Below are positions 38,155-47,058 of a stretch of DNA of 64,000 nucleotides, piece after piece. The translations under genes were made by a program, and so were the position numbers. The notes below the pieces were generated by a model. It saw only the letters and a program-made list of their open reading frames with translations. It made no database searches and had not been told where the DNA came from. Where the stretch lies: assembly GCF_024055575.1 (NCBI RefSeq), contig NZ_JAMXOE010000001.1, positions 1 through 64,000 of the forward strand. The letters are read 5' to 3'. The DNA comes from Mucilaginibacter flavidus. Its GTDB lineage: Bacteria > Bacteroidota > Bacteroidia > Sphingobacteriales > Sphingobacteriaceae. Each line of letters starts with the position of its first letter. Positions within the stretch are counted from its first letter, which is position 1.

Positions 38155-38474
38155 GAACAACGTTAGACCCCTTCCAGGCGATTGCCGACCCCAGCCGTCG
38201 CGAGATTTTGATGCTGCTTACTAAAGACAAGCAAACTATAAACGGACTTGCCGGCAATTTTGATATGAGTCGACCAGCAGTATCAAAACACGTTAAGGTT
38301 TTGTACGATGCCGGGCTGATCATCATAAACAACCAGGGCCGCGAACGTTATTGCGAACTAAGTCCTGATGGTTTTAATAGTGTAAAGGAATGGCTCGGCT
38401 ATTTCGATAAGTTCTGGAGAAACAAGCTCCAAAACCTGGAGAACCTGTTAAACGAACACGCAAAAGCCCATTAA
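38151..38474 (+). CDS. ArsR-family HTH transcriptional repressor
   Basis: The 107 residues contain the winged helix: DPFQAIADPSRREILMLLTKDKQTINGLAG, recognition helix DMSRPAVSKHVKVLYDAGL, and the wing with NNQGRERYCELS. No metal-binding cysteine pair is present in the recognition helix, so it is not a metal sensor; with its SRPBCC partner it may sense a small organic ligand. It probably binds the twin palindromes before the operon. Confidence 0.9.
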   Translation: MRTTLDPFQAIADPSRREILMLLTKDKQTINGLAGNFDMSRPAVSKHVKVLYDAGLIIINNQGRERYCELSPDGFNSVKEWLGYFDKFWRNKLQNLENLLNEHAKAH

Positions 38475-38517
38475 TAACTCAACCATTTGGAAAAGGTGTA
38501 ACTAAGTTGAAGGGTAA

Positions 38518-38645
38518 TGGTTCATGCCGGATGGGAATTAGTTGCAGTGGTAAGTAGCAGTAGCAGTCTCATCTATTTAGTGCCACTTACCACGGCTACT
38601 GCTACTAATTTCCCACCTTCTACCATAAGCTATGAACCATCAACC
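38518..38645. repeat. Word-type palindrome (AGTAGCAGTAGCAG)
   Basis: ATGGTTCATGCCGG, GGGAATTAG, GTGGTAAGTAGCAGTAGCAG on the left answer to CCACTTACC, CTACTGCTACTAATTTCCC and AGCTATGAACCATC on the right. It follows the ArsR stop and precedes the DUF2130 gene. An imperfect long hairpin results. Confidence 0.6.
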
Positions 38646-38681
38646 ATGAACTTTTCCTATCTTTAACGCCTATTTAAAACT

Positions 38682-39932
38682 ATGGCGACAGAAGTTAAAT
38701 GCCCCAGCTGCGGGTTCGGGTTCCCGATTGAGGAAGTGATGGCCGAGGAGTACAAAAAGGAACTTCGGGTGAAGATGCAGGAGTACACGCATCAGAAGGA
38801 AGAGGAGTACCGCAAAAAGGAAAATGATTTTGTAAACCGCGAAAAACTGCAGGTACAGCAATTTGAACAGCGCCTTGCCGACGAGAAAAAACTATTGCAG
38901 CAGCAGGTAGAGCAAAGTCTGCGCAAATCCATCGCTACCGATTTTGAAAACCAAATGCTGATGCTGCAAAGCAGCGTTGCCGAGAAAGACGAAAAGCTAA
39001 AGCTTGGTCGCCAGAAGGAACTGGAATTTTTGCAGAAAGAAAAAGCCCTGGCGGATAAAGAGGCCGAGCTTGAACTGGCCCTGCAGCGCAAATTGCAGGA
39101 GCAGCGCAACGAGCTTACCGAACAAATACGCAAACAGGAAAGCGAAAAGTTTAACCTGAAAGATACCGACTACCAGCTAAAAGTTAAAGAGTTGGAGAAA
39201 CAGCTTGACGACCAGAAAAAACTGGCCGAGGAAATGAAGCGTAAAGCCGAACAAGGCTCAATGCAGCTACAGGGCGAGGTGCAGGAGCTTATACTTGAAG
39301 ACTTGCTACGCGTTAATTTCCCCTTCGACGTAATAAGCGAAGTGGGCAAAGGTGTGCGTGGCGCTGATTGCGTGCAAACCGTGCGCAACCAGTTTGGACA
39401 GGAGTGCGGCCGGATTATTTATGAAAGCAAACGCACAAAGGATTTCGGGGCCGACTGGATTGAAAAATTAAAAAAGGACATGCGCAGCATAGGCGTTGAT
39501 GTAGCCGTTATTGTGAGCCAGTGCTACCCCAAAGGCATGGACTGCTTTGGCGAACGCGATGGCGTTTGGATTTGTTCTTTCGACGAAGTGCGGGCTGTAG
39601 CCTACATCCTGCGCGACGGTATTCTGAAGCTGAGCAACCTGGCCAAATCGCAGGACAACAAGGGTGACAAAATGCACCTGCTGTATGATTACCTCATCAG
39701 CAGCGAGTTCAGCGAACAATGGAAGGCCATACGCGAAGGTTTTCTGAGCATGCGCATGAGCATTCAAAAAGAACGCGACGCCATGGAAAAACTCTGGAAA
39801 GCCCGCGAAAAGCAGTTGGAAAAAGTACTGCTTAATGCCGCCCATATACAAGGCTCGATAGAGGGTATCGCCGGCAGCGATGTGATACAATTGAGTTTGA
39901 CAGATGATGAGGATGCGTTGTTGTTAGAATAG
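38682..39932 (+). CDS. DUF2130 coiled-coil protein
   Basis: The 416 residues begin with a CPSCG pair that could be half of a zinc ribbon, then a coiled coil rich in K, E, Q (about 25-195). From about 205 comes the DUF2130 core: LEDLLRVNFPFDVISEVGKG, GADCVQTV, IIYESKRTKDFGADWIEKLKKD and VIVSQCYPKG, an arrangement like a PD-(D/E)xK nuclease fold (D/E...ESKR). Function is unknown in all species I know of. The gene is alone. Confidence 0.85.
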   Translation: MATEVKCPSCGFGFPIEEVMAEEYKKELRVKMQEYTHQKEEEYRKKENDFVNREKLQVQQFEQRLADEKKLLQQQVEQSLRKSIATDFENQMLMLQSSVAEKDEKLKLGRQKELEFLQKEKALADKEAELELALQRKLQEQRNELTEQIRKQESEKFNLKDTDYQLKVKELEKQLDDQKKLAEEMKRKAEQGSMQLQGEVQELILEDLLRVNFPFDVISEVGKGVRGADCVQTVRNQFGQECGRIIYESKRTKDFGADWIEKLKKDMRSIGVDVAVIVSQCYPKGMDCFGERDGVWICSFDEVRAVAYILRDGILKLSNLAKSQDNKGDKMHLLYDYLISSEFSEQWKAIREGFLSMRMSIQKERDAMEKLWKAREKQLEKVLLNAAHIQGSIEGIAGSDVIQLSLTDDEDALLLE

Positions 39933-39937
39933 ACCCA

Positions 39938-39984
39938 AACTATTTTTGTCATTCTGAACGTTGTGAAGAATGACAAAAATAGTT
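39938..39984. terminator. 18-bp perfect hairpin after the DUF2130 gene
   Basis: AACTATTTTTGTCATTCT (39938-39955) pairs perfectly with 39967-39984, and TTTATTT follows. The word GTCATTCTGAACG is a common bacterial intergenic repeat, so it may be both a terminator and a mobile palindrome. Confidence 0.7.
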
Positions 39985-40073
39985 TTATTTGATTTTTGCA
40001 ATTATCTGATTGACTTTCGCAAACTTCCTGCGCCATTTTCACCCCATCTTTGTTCCCAACAAAATAAACAATC

Positions 40074-40802
40074 ATGAAATTATCGAACAATAAAATATTA
40101 ATAACAGGCGGTGCAAGCGGCATCGGGTTGGGGCTCACCGAAAGGTTTATCAGCGAAGGCAATACTGTAATTGTGTGCGGCCGGCGCGAAGACGTTTTAA
40201 AAGAAGTTGCGGCTAAACACTCCGGATTGATTACCAAAGTTTGCGATTTAGCTGTTGAGGCAGACCGCGTTGAACTTTACAACTGGGTAGCTGAAAATCA
40301 CCCTGACACGAATGTACTGGTAAATAATGCCGGCATGCAAAACTGGATGAACATTACCGACGACACCTTTTTCGACCGGGCGCAAACCGAGATAACAACC
40401 AACATAGCGGCACCTGTACATTTGACAGGGCTTTTTGCCGGCTTAAAATCGCTAACCACCATTATTAATGTTACATCGGGCCTGGCATTTGTGCCGTTTA
40501 CAAAAGTGCCGGTTTACAGTGCAACCAAGGCATTTTTCCATTCTTTTACGCTATCAGCCAGGCACCTGCTAAAAGCCAAAAATATTGAAGTAATTGAACT
40601 AATCCCACCCGCACTGAACACCGACCTTGGCGGCAAAGGCCTGCACAATTTTGCGCAACCGGTAAGTGAATTTATCGATTCAGTTTTTGCGCAACTGGCT
40701 GAAGGCAAAACCGAAATAGGCTTCGGCTTCGGCGCCATCATTGCCAACGCGGGACCTGAAGAGGTATTGAGTGCTTTTAACAGATTGAATCCGGAGCAGT
40801 AA
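40074..40802 (+). CDS. SDR-family oxidoreductase (DltE-like)
   Basis: The 242 residues carry the TGGASGIG cofactor loop, CGRR for NADP(H) preference, NNAG at about 86-89 and the active site YSATKA with tyrosine and lysine. The order fits the DltE/YciK-type short-chain dehydrogenases. Substrate unknown. CATCTTTG about 25 bp upstream resembles the -7 box. Confidence 0.88.
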   Translation: MKLSNNKILITGGASGIGLGLTERFISEGNTVIVCGRREDVLKEVAAKHSGLITKVCDLAVEADRVELYNWVAENHPDTNVLVNNAGMQNWMNITDDTFFDRAQTEITTNIAAPVHLTGLFAGLKSLTTIINVTSGLAFVPFTKVPVYSATKAFFHSFTLSARHLLKAKNIEVIELIPPALNTDLGGKGLHNFAQPVSEFIDSVFAQLAEGKTEIGFGFGAIIANAGPEEVLSAFNRLNPEQ

Positions 40803-40825
40803 CCAACACCCTCCACTTCCGTCGT

Positions 40826-40978
40826 TGCGAGGAACGATCCGCCAGCTGGCGGACTGCTAAGGACAATCATGGACCTTGATTTCTTTGGTGACCAAAATGC
40901 GGCATTTAGGTCGCCACAACGTTTTTGTTCCTTTGATTTGCATGTGCAGTCCGCCAGCTGGCGGATCGTTCCTCGCAA
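40826..40978. repeat. Perfect 32-bp inverted repeat with 89-bp loop
   Basis: TTGCGAGGAACGATCCGCC and AGCTGGCGGACTG (40826-40857) recur exactly as reverse complement at 40947-40978. Its outer word TTGCGAGGAACGA equals that at 33347, but the core CCGCCAGCTGGCGG is its own palindrome. It lies within the 354-bp gap after the SDR gene; no gene is visible in that gap. Confidence 0.8.
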
Positions 40979-41156
40979 TGAAGATACCCGTTAATTTACT
41001 GACTACTCTTTACCACCACACAGCCCTAAACCTGCGCAGCTCCCCCTATCCTGACAGTCCCTCAATAGCTTTGTATAAATTTAATATTACTCTACTTCAA
41101 AAATAATACAGAATTAATATTTAATTTTAAGGACTAATTTACACCCCTGTTAATAC

Positions 41157-41969
41157 ATGATTGTCCGTACCTTTATACAACAGCACGAGGATTTATCGCA
41201 AGTACTTTTTTACGCCTTGATAATCACTTCTTTGTGGGTAGCTGAATGTATTATTGGTGCAACAAAGCCGAAATCAAAGGCTCCGCATACGTTTCTAAAT
41301 GCATCCTTTATTTTTACCGCCCTGCCGCTGCAACTTTTGCTCACCATTTTTATCATCCTGATTTTAAAGTGGACAAACGCCAACCATTGGGGCCTCATTT
41401 ACTTTATACCCTATCATCTTAACAAATGGGTATACTACATCAGCCTGTTTTTATTGATGGACCTTGGCGAATATACGTACCATGTTATCATGCACAAGTT
41501 TGATATTTTGTGGCGGTTTCACCTGGTGCATCACAGCGATTTAAAGGTTGACGTTTCGACAACCCTGCGCGAGCACCCTATTGAAACCTGCATCCGCACC
41601 TGCTTTTTAATGCTTTGGGTGTTTTTGCTGGGTCCGGGTATAGCGTTGCTGATGATACGGCAAGCCTTTCAAAGCTTTTTTAATGTATTGGCGCATACCG
41701 AATTCAGGCTGCCCCGCAAACTGAACATGGTAGTTGGCGCCATATTTATTACCCCCAACCTGCACCATGTGCACCACCACTACCAGCTGCCTTATACCGA
41801 CTGTAATTATGGCGATGTGCTATCCATTTGGGACCGCCTGTTTGGTACCTACCAGGAACTACCCGCCGAAGAAACCCATTTTGGAATTGATACCCATACT
41901 GACCCGGTTGTTACCGGCCGCTTTGTAAATATTTTAAAAATCCCGTTTCAAAAGCTGGTGCGAAAGTAG
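41157..41969 (+). CDS. Membrane fatty-acid hydroxylase / sterol desaturase superfamily enzyme
   Basis: The 270 residues have about four membrane helices and the di-iron histidine clusters HVIMH (H-x3-H), HLVHH (H-x2-HH) and HHVHHH, then the family ending DVLSIWDRLFGTY. Bacterial members hydroxylate fatty acids, carotenoids or sterol-like lipids with O2. Substrate unknown. The next gene follows 35 bp later on the same strand. Confidence 0.9.
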   Translation: MIVRTFIQQHEDLSQVLFYALIITSLWVAECIIGATKPKSKAPHTFLNASFIFTALPLQLLLTIFIILILKWTNANHWGLIYFIPYHLNKWVYYISLFLLMDLGEYTYHVIMHKFDILWRFHLVHHSDLKVDVSTTLREHPIETCIRTCFLMLWVFLLGPGIALLMIRQAFQSFFNVLAHTEFRLPRKLNMVVGAIFITPNLHHVHHHYQLPYTDCNYGDVLSIWDRLFGTYQELPAEETHFGIDTHTDPVVTGRFVNILKIPFQKLVRK

Positions 41970-42004
41970 GTTTACGGCGTCGGGCTAATCTTAATAAATA
42001 ACAA

Positions 42005-42607
42005 TTGTACAGATACAGCCTTTTTATTTTCTTGTTTTTTTATGCTGCGGCTGCATTTTCGCAGACTGAAAGCGCTTCTTCGCGCTTTTATTTTCCGGGG
42101 ATGATAGGCGTTAATATACACCTTACGGACCAGCACCAGCATTACAAGCGTGGCTTTGTGCTAAACACGGCAATGGAATACCGGCCCGACAATAACCCCG
42201 TATTCTTCCGCTTTAATTACGACGGCATAAGCAGCAGTTATATAAGCGATGGCGGCCCTTACCAGCAAACCAACGTACAAAGCGGCACGCTGCATGTTAA
42301 TTATTTTGTAGTGGGCGCCGGTTACCGCAAAAAAATAAAGGGAATTGGCTTGTATCTTTTGGCGCAAACAGGCCTGGAGCAACGCAACTACGACATGGTA
42401 TCAGGCAGCACCACGGGTTACACGATAAAACAGGTAAGCAAAACACAGGCAGCATTTAAACTGGCCGGTGGTTTTGAATATTACCTTGCACCGCATTTCG
42501 CACTGGTAGCCGAACCTGCTTATTATCCAAACCTTATCCAGCACCGCTACACCTCATCGGCAGGAAACCTAACCTTTAGCATTGGTTTCACCACCACGCT
42601 TTTCTAA
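42005..42607 (+). CDS. Outer-membrane-type beta-barrel protein, TTG start
   Basis: The 200 residues start (as read from TTG at 42005) with a signal peptide YRYSLFIFLFFYAAAAFSQ. The rest alternates short aromatic-ended strands and ends in LTFSIGFTTTLF, a typical outer-membrane signature. An in-frame TAA at 41999 and no ATG before the signal core make TTG the only fitting start. It likely shares the transcript of the hydroxylase gene. Function unknown. Confidence 0.65.
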   Translation: MYRYSLFIFLFFYAAAAFSQTESASSRFYFPGMIGVNIHLTDQHQHYKRGFVLNTAMEYRPDNNPVFFRFNYDGISSSYISDGGPYQQTNVQSGTLHVNYFVVGAGYRKKIKGIGLYLLAQTGLEQRNYDMVSGSTTGYTIKQVSKTQAAFKLAGGFEYYLAPHFALVAEPAYYPNLIQHRYTSSAGNLTFSIGFTTTLF

Positions 42608-42650
42608 GTTGAGTTCGATATAAGGATTGGTAGACCACAGTTTTTATCGT

Positions 42651-42824
42651 CGCCTCACCTAAACGGCGCAGCCCTCATGTAATAATCCTCTCCAAAGGAG
42701 AGGACTTAAACTTCGCTCTTCGAAATTTACTTTTCAGAGCCTCTCCTTTGGAGAGGGCAGGGTGAGGCGACCACCAATTATTGTGGTTTCACCCGCAACT
42801 TAATCGATCATGTTCTTATATTTA
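42651..42824. repeat. CGCCTCAC palindromic element, copy 2, with tail
   Basis: The element spans 42651-42769 with ends CGCCTCAC/GTGAGGCG and the inner words AACGGCGCAGCCCTCATG and two CCTCTCC...GGAGAGG palindromes, in inverse orientation to 34301-34406. The tail 42770-42824 (CCAATTATTGTGGTTTCA, TGTTCTTATAT) matches 297-345. Between 42830 and 42886 repeated words of the CTACTGCCTACTCACTGC kind follow. Confidence 0.75.
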
Positions 42825-42886
42825 ACTCAGTTCTTCTAACACACCACCCGCTACTGCCTACTCACTGCTTACTACTCACCACTCAC

Positions 42887-45049
42887 TTACTTCACCACCA
42901 CACTCGCCGTACCCTTAATATCTCTTGACGACGCCCCGGCAAGTAACATATACTTACCCGGTTCAACCACCCATTTATTGGTCTTGTTATCAAAATAAGC
43001 CAGATCCTTAACCGGGATGCTCAGGGTTACGCTGGCGGTTTGGCCGGCGGGAATGTTGACCTTTTTAAATGCTTTCAACTCTTTGTCTGCACGCTCAACA
43101 GCTGAGTTTGGTTTGCTGATGTACAGCTGCACGGTTTCCTTACCCGCGTATTTGCCGGTGTTGGTTACTTTTATAGTTGCTGTAATGTTTTCGGCTTTGG
43201 TGTAGCTTGTTTTGCCGGTATGCAAGGCTGCATATCTATAATTGGTGTACGACAGGCCGTACCCGAAACAATACATCGGCTCGATTTTTTTAGTATCGAA
43301 CCAGCGGTAGCCCACTAAAATCCCTTCCTTGTATTCTACTTTCAGGTCGGTGCCTGGGTAGGCGTTTAGGGCGTGCGCGGGCGAATCTTTCAGTTCGTTC
43401 GGAAAGGTAAACGGCAGCCTGCCCGATGGATTTACTTTGCCCAGCAGCACATCGGCCAGGGCATTACCATTTTCCGACCCGTTATACCACGACCATACCA
43501 CGGTGCTGTTGTTCTTTTTTATTTTACCAAGGTCATAAGGCGCACCGGCGACTACCACTACAATGGTATTGGCATTAACCGCAGTTACAGCATCAACCAG
43601 TTGCTGTTCGCCAAAAGGCAGGGTTAAATCCTTGCGGTCGCGGGCTTCGCTTTCCCATTCGCGGTTGCCACCGACGAACACTATAGCCATATCCGACTTT
43701 TTAGCTGCAGCAACAGCCTGCGCAATTAACGCCGTATCGGGCTTGTTATATTTGTTGCTGGTATCGCGGCGCTGCGGCTTATAAACGCCGGAGTAGCCTT
43801 GCGCGTAGTTAATGGCGACTGCCTTACCCAGCCTGTTTTGCAACCCGGCCAGGGCAGTAACCTCGTACCTTGCCTTTACCCCTGCCCCAAAACCACCCAG
43901 GTGAAACATTTCCGTAGCATTGTCGCCAATTATAGCAACACTTTTCAGGTTACCGGTATTCAGGGGTAGCAAATGCTGTTCGTTTTTTAATAACACTATC
44001 GACTCTGCCGCAATATCGTAAGCCGTTTTGCTGTGTTCCGGGGTATTTATTTTCCCTGCGGGTGGGTTGGTAGCCATTACCGTATGGTACATTACCCACA
44101 AAATGCGGTGTATTTTTTCATCAATAACCGCCATGCTTACCTTGCCGGCCTTTACCGAATCGAGCAGTGGCTGGGCAAAAAAGTATTTACTATAGTTGCC
44201 GCCGCTGCCCATTTCTAAATCCAAACCGTTATTGGCGGCATTTACTGTGCTGTGCGTGCCGCCCCAATCGCTTATCACTATCCCTTTAAATTTCCACTCG
44301 TCTTTTAAAATAGTGTTGAGCAAATAAGGGTTTTCCGAACAGTAAACGCCCCGTATTTTGTTATAGGCCGACATTATCGTCCATGCATTTGCCTCGGTTA
44401 CTGCCGCTTTAAAAGCAGGCAGGTAAATTTCGCGCAAAGTGCGTTCATCCAGTTCAACGCTTACCCGCCCGCGTTCCACTTCCTGGTTGTTTGCGGCAAA
44501 ATGTTTTACACAAGCGGCTATACCCTGGCCCTGTATCCCGTTAACCGCCTGCACCGCCAATCTCGAATTCAAAAATGGGTCCTCCGAATAATACTCATAC
44601 GTACGCCCGCAAAGCGGGGTACGGGCAATGTTAAATGCCGGTACCAGCATAATCCATTTTTTGCGCCAGCGGGCCTCTTCGCCCATATCATGCCCGTAGC
44701 GGTAAGCCAGCCCCGGGTTCCAGGTAGCCGCAAGTGCCGACCCATTCGGGAAAAACGTCGCCGAATCAGTAGTTAAGTTGGCCGAGGCCCAGCCTTCCTT
44801 TAAATCTTCGCGCACACCAAGCGGACCATCATCCGTCATTAAACCCGGTATGCCTAGTCGCGGTACGCCAGCCGTGCCGAAAATGCTGTTGGCATGCAGC
44901 ATGCTTATCTTTTCTTCGAGCGTGAGTTTTTTAATGATGCCGGATATTTTGGCCTCGAGCGCCTGGCTGCTTTGGGTTTGTGCATGGGCTTTGGTAAACG
45001 TCAGCATAAATGCGACGATGGTTAAGCTGGCGAAAATTTTAATTTTCAT
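42887..45049 (-). CDS. Secreted GH3 beta-glucosidase-like enzyme
   Basis: The ATG at 45049 (MKIKIFASLTIVAF) gives a standard signal peptide ending near AHAQ; a longer frame begins 11 codons upstream with GTG and would hide it. The 720-residue protein has the GH3 TIM barrel (KHFAANNQE, nucleophile D261 in ISDWGG), the alpha/beta sandwich and a C-terminal Fn3-like domain (GKETVQLYIS). It removes terminal beta-linked sugars, probably from GH9 products or similar glucans. Single gene without transporter neighbours. Confidence 0.92.
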   Translation of the reverse strand: MKIKIFASLTIVAFMLTFTKAHAQTQSSQALEAKISGIIKKLTLEEKISMLHANSIFGTAGVPRLGIPGLMTDDGPLGVREDLKEGWASANLTTDSATFFPNGSALAATWNPGLAYRYGHDMGEEARWRKKWIMLVPAFNIARTPLCGRTYEYYSEDPFLNSRLAVQAVNGIQGQGIAACVKHFAANNQEVERGRVSVELDERTLREIYLPAFKAAVTEANAWTIMSAYNKIRGVYCSENPYLLNTILKDEWKFKGIVISDWGGTHSTVNAANNGLDLEMGSGGNYSKYFFAQPLLDSVKAGKVSMAVIDEKIHRILWVMYHTVMATNPPAGKINTPEHSKTAYDIAAESIVLLKNEQHLLPLNTGNLKSVAIIGDNATEMFHLGGFGAGVKARYEVTALAGLQNRLGKAVAINYAQGYSGVYKPQRRDTSNKYNKPDTALIAQAVAAAKKSDMAIVFVGGNREWESEARDRKDLTLPFGEQQLVDAVTAVNANTIVVVVAGAPYDLGKIKKNNSTVVWSWYNGSENGNALADVLLGKVNPSGRLPFTFPNELKDSPAHALNAYPGTDLKVEYKEGILVGYRWFDTKKIEPMYCFGYGLSYTNYRYAALHTGKTSYTKAENITATIKVTNTGKYAGKETVQLYISKPNSAVERADKELKAFKKVNIPAGQTASVTLSIPVKDLAYFDNKTNKWVVEPGKYMLLAGASSRDIKGTASVVVK

Positions 45050-45284
45050 GGGTGGTGGATAATTGGTTGAATCGCGGGCCACAAGCCCCGATAAGTGTAA
45101 AGTAAACTCAATATACGACTAAATTAACAACTACCGGGGTATTGTTAAAATAGTACCGGCATTTACACGATTTAACGGATTTGAGAATGGTAGCCGATAA
45201 TGCTGAGTATCCATCACGGATTCTCAAAAAAAATGTGATGACGTACGGGTAGCTTCGAAGTTTAATTTCTTCTTAGAACTTAGC

Positions 45285-45545
45285 GTTGCCCCCGCTCAAT
45301 TGCCGCGGAGGCTGTTACTTTTTTCGCAATTTTTATTGGTTTTTTATTGGCGCTCAAGAGGCTTCGCGTTTTGCCGGGCTACCCTTTCCAGCGTCTACCC
45401 TGCAATGCAAAAATTTCCTATGCCCTGCCCAACGTACAGGCCGGCAGCGTTTTGGGATTTCGCCCGAAGCTTATCTGCTGACGGGAAACCACAAAACAAC
45501 TGTAAGTCAATAAGTAAGATAGAAAAGCGGGGCGGTTTTTTTTGG
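45285..45545. repeat. Dispersed Sphingobacteriaceae-type intergenic element
   Basis: It begins GCGTTGCCCCCGCTCAATTG and runs through GGCGCTCAAGAGGCTTCGCG and GCCGGGCTACCCTTTCCAGC to CTGACGGGAAACCACAAAAC. I recall very similar stretches in many Pedobacter/Mucilaginibacter genomes, often mis-called as short proteins. Two overlapping frames are open but lack support. The remaining 45050-45284 holds only the GH3 promoter region and AT-rich sequence. Confidence 0.45.
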
Positions 45546-45558
45546 GGTGGACGGCGGA

Positions 45559-45762
45559 CTATCCCGCTTTTATAATCTTATATTTCTCCATCAGCGCAGC
45601 ATCGGCATACTTATCATCCAGCCGGCGCGAAGATAATATGATAAAAAGGCCCAATATACCGAGCAGGGCGCCCGCCACCATACCATCAAACCCACCAATA
45701 ACCCTTTTACGGCCCTGGTAAGCACAAAATCGCACAAAAAAAAGCCATATAAATAATGCCAT
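45559..45762 (-). CDS. Hypothetical small membrane protein
   Basis: The 67 residues have two hydrophobic helices (2-14 and about 28-45, VAGALLGILGLFIILSS) and a basic middle (GRKRV). It ends KYKIIKAG. It looks like small DUF-type inner-membrane proteins, but I cannot name a family. Repeat-rich DNA lies on both sides. Confidence 0.5.
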   Translation of the reverse strand: MALFIWLFFVRFCAYQGRKRVIGGFDGMVAGALLGILGLFIILSSRRLDDKYADAALMEKYKIIKAG

Positions 45763-45845
45763 CCGGATAGGGTTTCGCTAAAGATAGCGGAAAAGCAGCA
45801 AATGTGCAAAGGGCGACGCGTTCTGCCACAGAAATCGCTTTTGCT

Positions 45846-46014
45846 GCAGGCCTGCGACCTGCGCTGACGGATGCCACCCTTTGGGGCTGGGTGATTATCG
45901 TTGTTTACGCGACATCGGACTCAAATTACTTTTAAAATAACTAGCGTTTAAATTGAAGAACAATCTCAAAAGCCCCAAAGGGGCGTAATTCATTAGCGCA
46001 GGTCGCAGGCCTGC
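45846..46014. repeat. GCAGGCCTGCGACCTGCGCT perfect 20-bp inverted repeat
   Basis: The 20-base arm at 45846-45865 recurs as perfect reverse complement at 45995-46014. Between are two small hairpins made of CCCTTTGGGGCT and AGCCCCAAAGGGGC. The core word GCGCAGG-n-CCTGCGC also occurs at 36962-36990. No gene in 45763-46330 is supported apart from these repeats. Confidence 0.65.
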
Positions 46015-46219
46015 GCGGAAAATGCGAGGTAAAAGCGGTTTCCCTGTGCGGTTGTACATAGTAAGCCGGTCGCTGATGCGCCGCCCGTTTCCTTTATAGC
46101 TATCGGGAGGGCAGGGTCATAGCGCCGGCCTGTTTCTTTATAAATTTAATCAGTCGCAGCTATCATGCAGCCCCGACAGCGTGGGAGCCGCCTCTTCGCT
46201 GCCGCAAGCGTCCTCGCTT

Positions 46220-46239
46220 GTGGCCCGCTGACAGGTAGC
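46220..46239. repeat. Left inverted repeat flanking the RAYT pseudogene
   Basis: GTGGCCCGCTGACAGGTAGC is the reverse complement of the outer words at 46875-46909 (GCTACCTGTC ... AGCGGGCCAC). Beside it lies GCCGCAAGCGTCCTCGCTTGTGG, itself hairpin-prone. The arrangement fits REP sequences around a RAYT gene. Confidence 0.6.
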
Positions 46240-46334
46240 CAGCGTTCTTAACATCATCCGGGTAGCCCGCTTTACAATCAAAGCGGACTATTTTTATGAC
46301 ACAGAATTTGTAGCTTTAAAGCCTGAGCCGTAAC

Positions 46335-46867
46335 TATAAATTCCCTAACCCGGAGGGGATATATTTTGTAAGTTTTGCCACCGTATTTTGGGTTGATGTG
46401 TTTGTGCGCAGGTTATAATTTGATTGCATAGTTGAAAGCCTGAACCAATGCGTAGATAAAAAGGGAATGGAAATATATGCCTGGTGCATAATGCCCAGCC
46501 ATATTCATTTAGTTTTCCGGTCGGCAACCGAAAAACCGGAAGATTTGATCGGCGGGTTTAAATCATATAGATCACGAAAGCTGATAAACTTATTGAAGAA
46601 AATCAACAGGAAAGCCGGCGCGAATGGCTGTTGAATTCCTTTAAAAAAGCAGGGGTAGCTAACTCAAACAATTCAAAAAATCAGTTTTGGCAGCAACACA
46701 ACCAGTCGATTGAATTATGGACCGAAGCGGTTTTTCAGCAAAAAGTTGATTATACGCATAATAAGCCTGTAGAAGCCGGCTTTGTTGAAAACGACTTTGA
46801 ATATTTATACAGTAGCGCGCGTGATTATTGCGGGATAAAGGGATTGGTAAAGGTGATAATTGATTAA
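46335..46867 (+). pseudogene. Broken REP-associated (Y1/RAYT) transposase
   Basis: Translated in pieces it reads YFVSFATVFWVDVFVRRL, stop, then CIVESLNQCVDKKGMEIYAW and CIMPSHIHLVFRS with the HUH motif (HIH), then GGFKSYRSRKL, a frame change near 46584, EENQQESRREWLLNSFKKAG and the C-terminal FWQQHNQSIELW and NKPVEAGFVENDFEYLYSSARDY. These are the signature segments of REP-associated tyrosine transposases. One TAA and at least one frameshift break it, so it is a decayed copy. Inverted repeats flank it. Confidence 0.8.
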
Positions 46868-46874
46868 ATAGTTT

Positions 46875-46965
46875 GCTACCTGTCGCTTTGTTACTTGTCA
46901 GCGGGCCACCCCGATAAATCGGGGCGGCAGCGTAAAAAAGAAAAACGCTAGCGGGAGCAGGGGGT
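46875..46965. repeat. Right inverted repeat and REP-like hairpins after the RAYT pseudogene
   Basis: GCTACCTGTC and AGCGGGCCAC match the complement of 46220-46239, separated here by GCTTTGTTACTTGTC, which looks like a partial duplication. Next comes CCCCGATAAATCGGGG, a perfect 6-bp stem, then GCGGCAGCG. Such palindromes are the usual substrates of RAYT proteins. Confidence 0.6.
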
Positions 46966-47058
46966 TTTGGTTTTCGCTGCATAGCCTAGTTACCTAAAAA
47001 AATATCTCAAATAATCACAATAAATTAAAGTAGCTTTATAAACCTTACTTGTCATATT

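Noticed and set aside
45286..45575. Two overlapping frames of 75 and 91 codons
   Set aside because: They fall in a dispersed intergenic repeat; frames overlap each other and resemble mis-annotated repeat translations.
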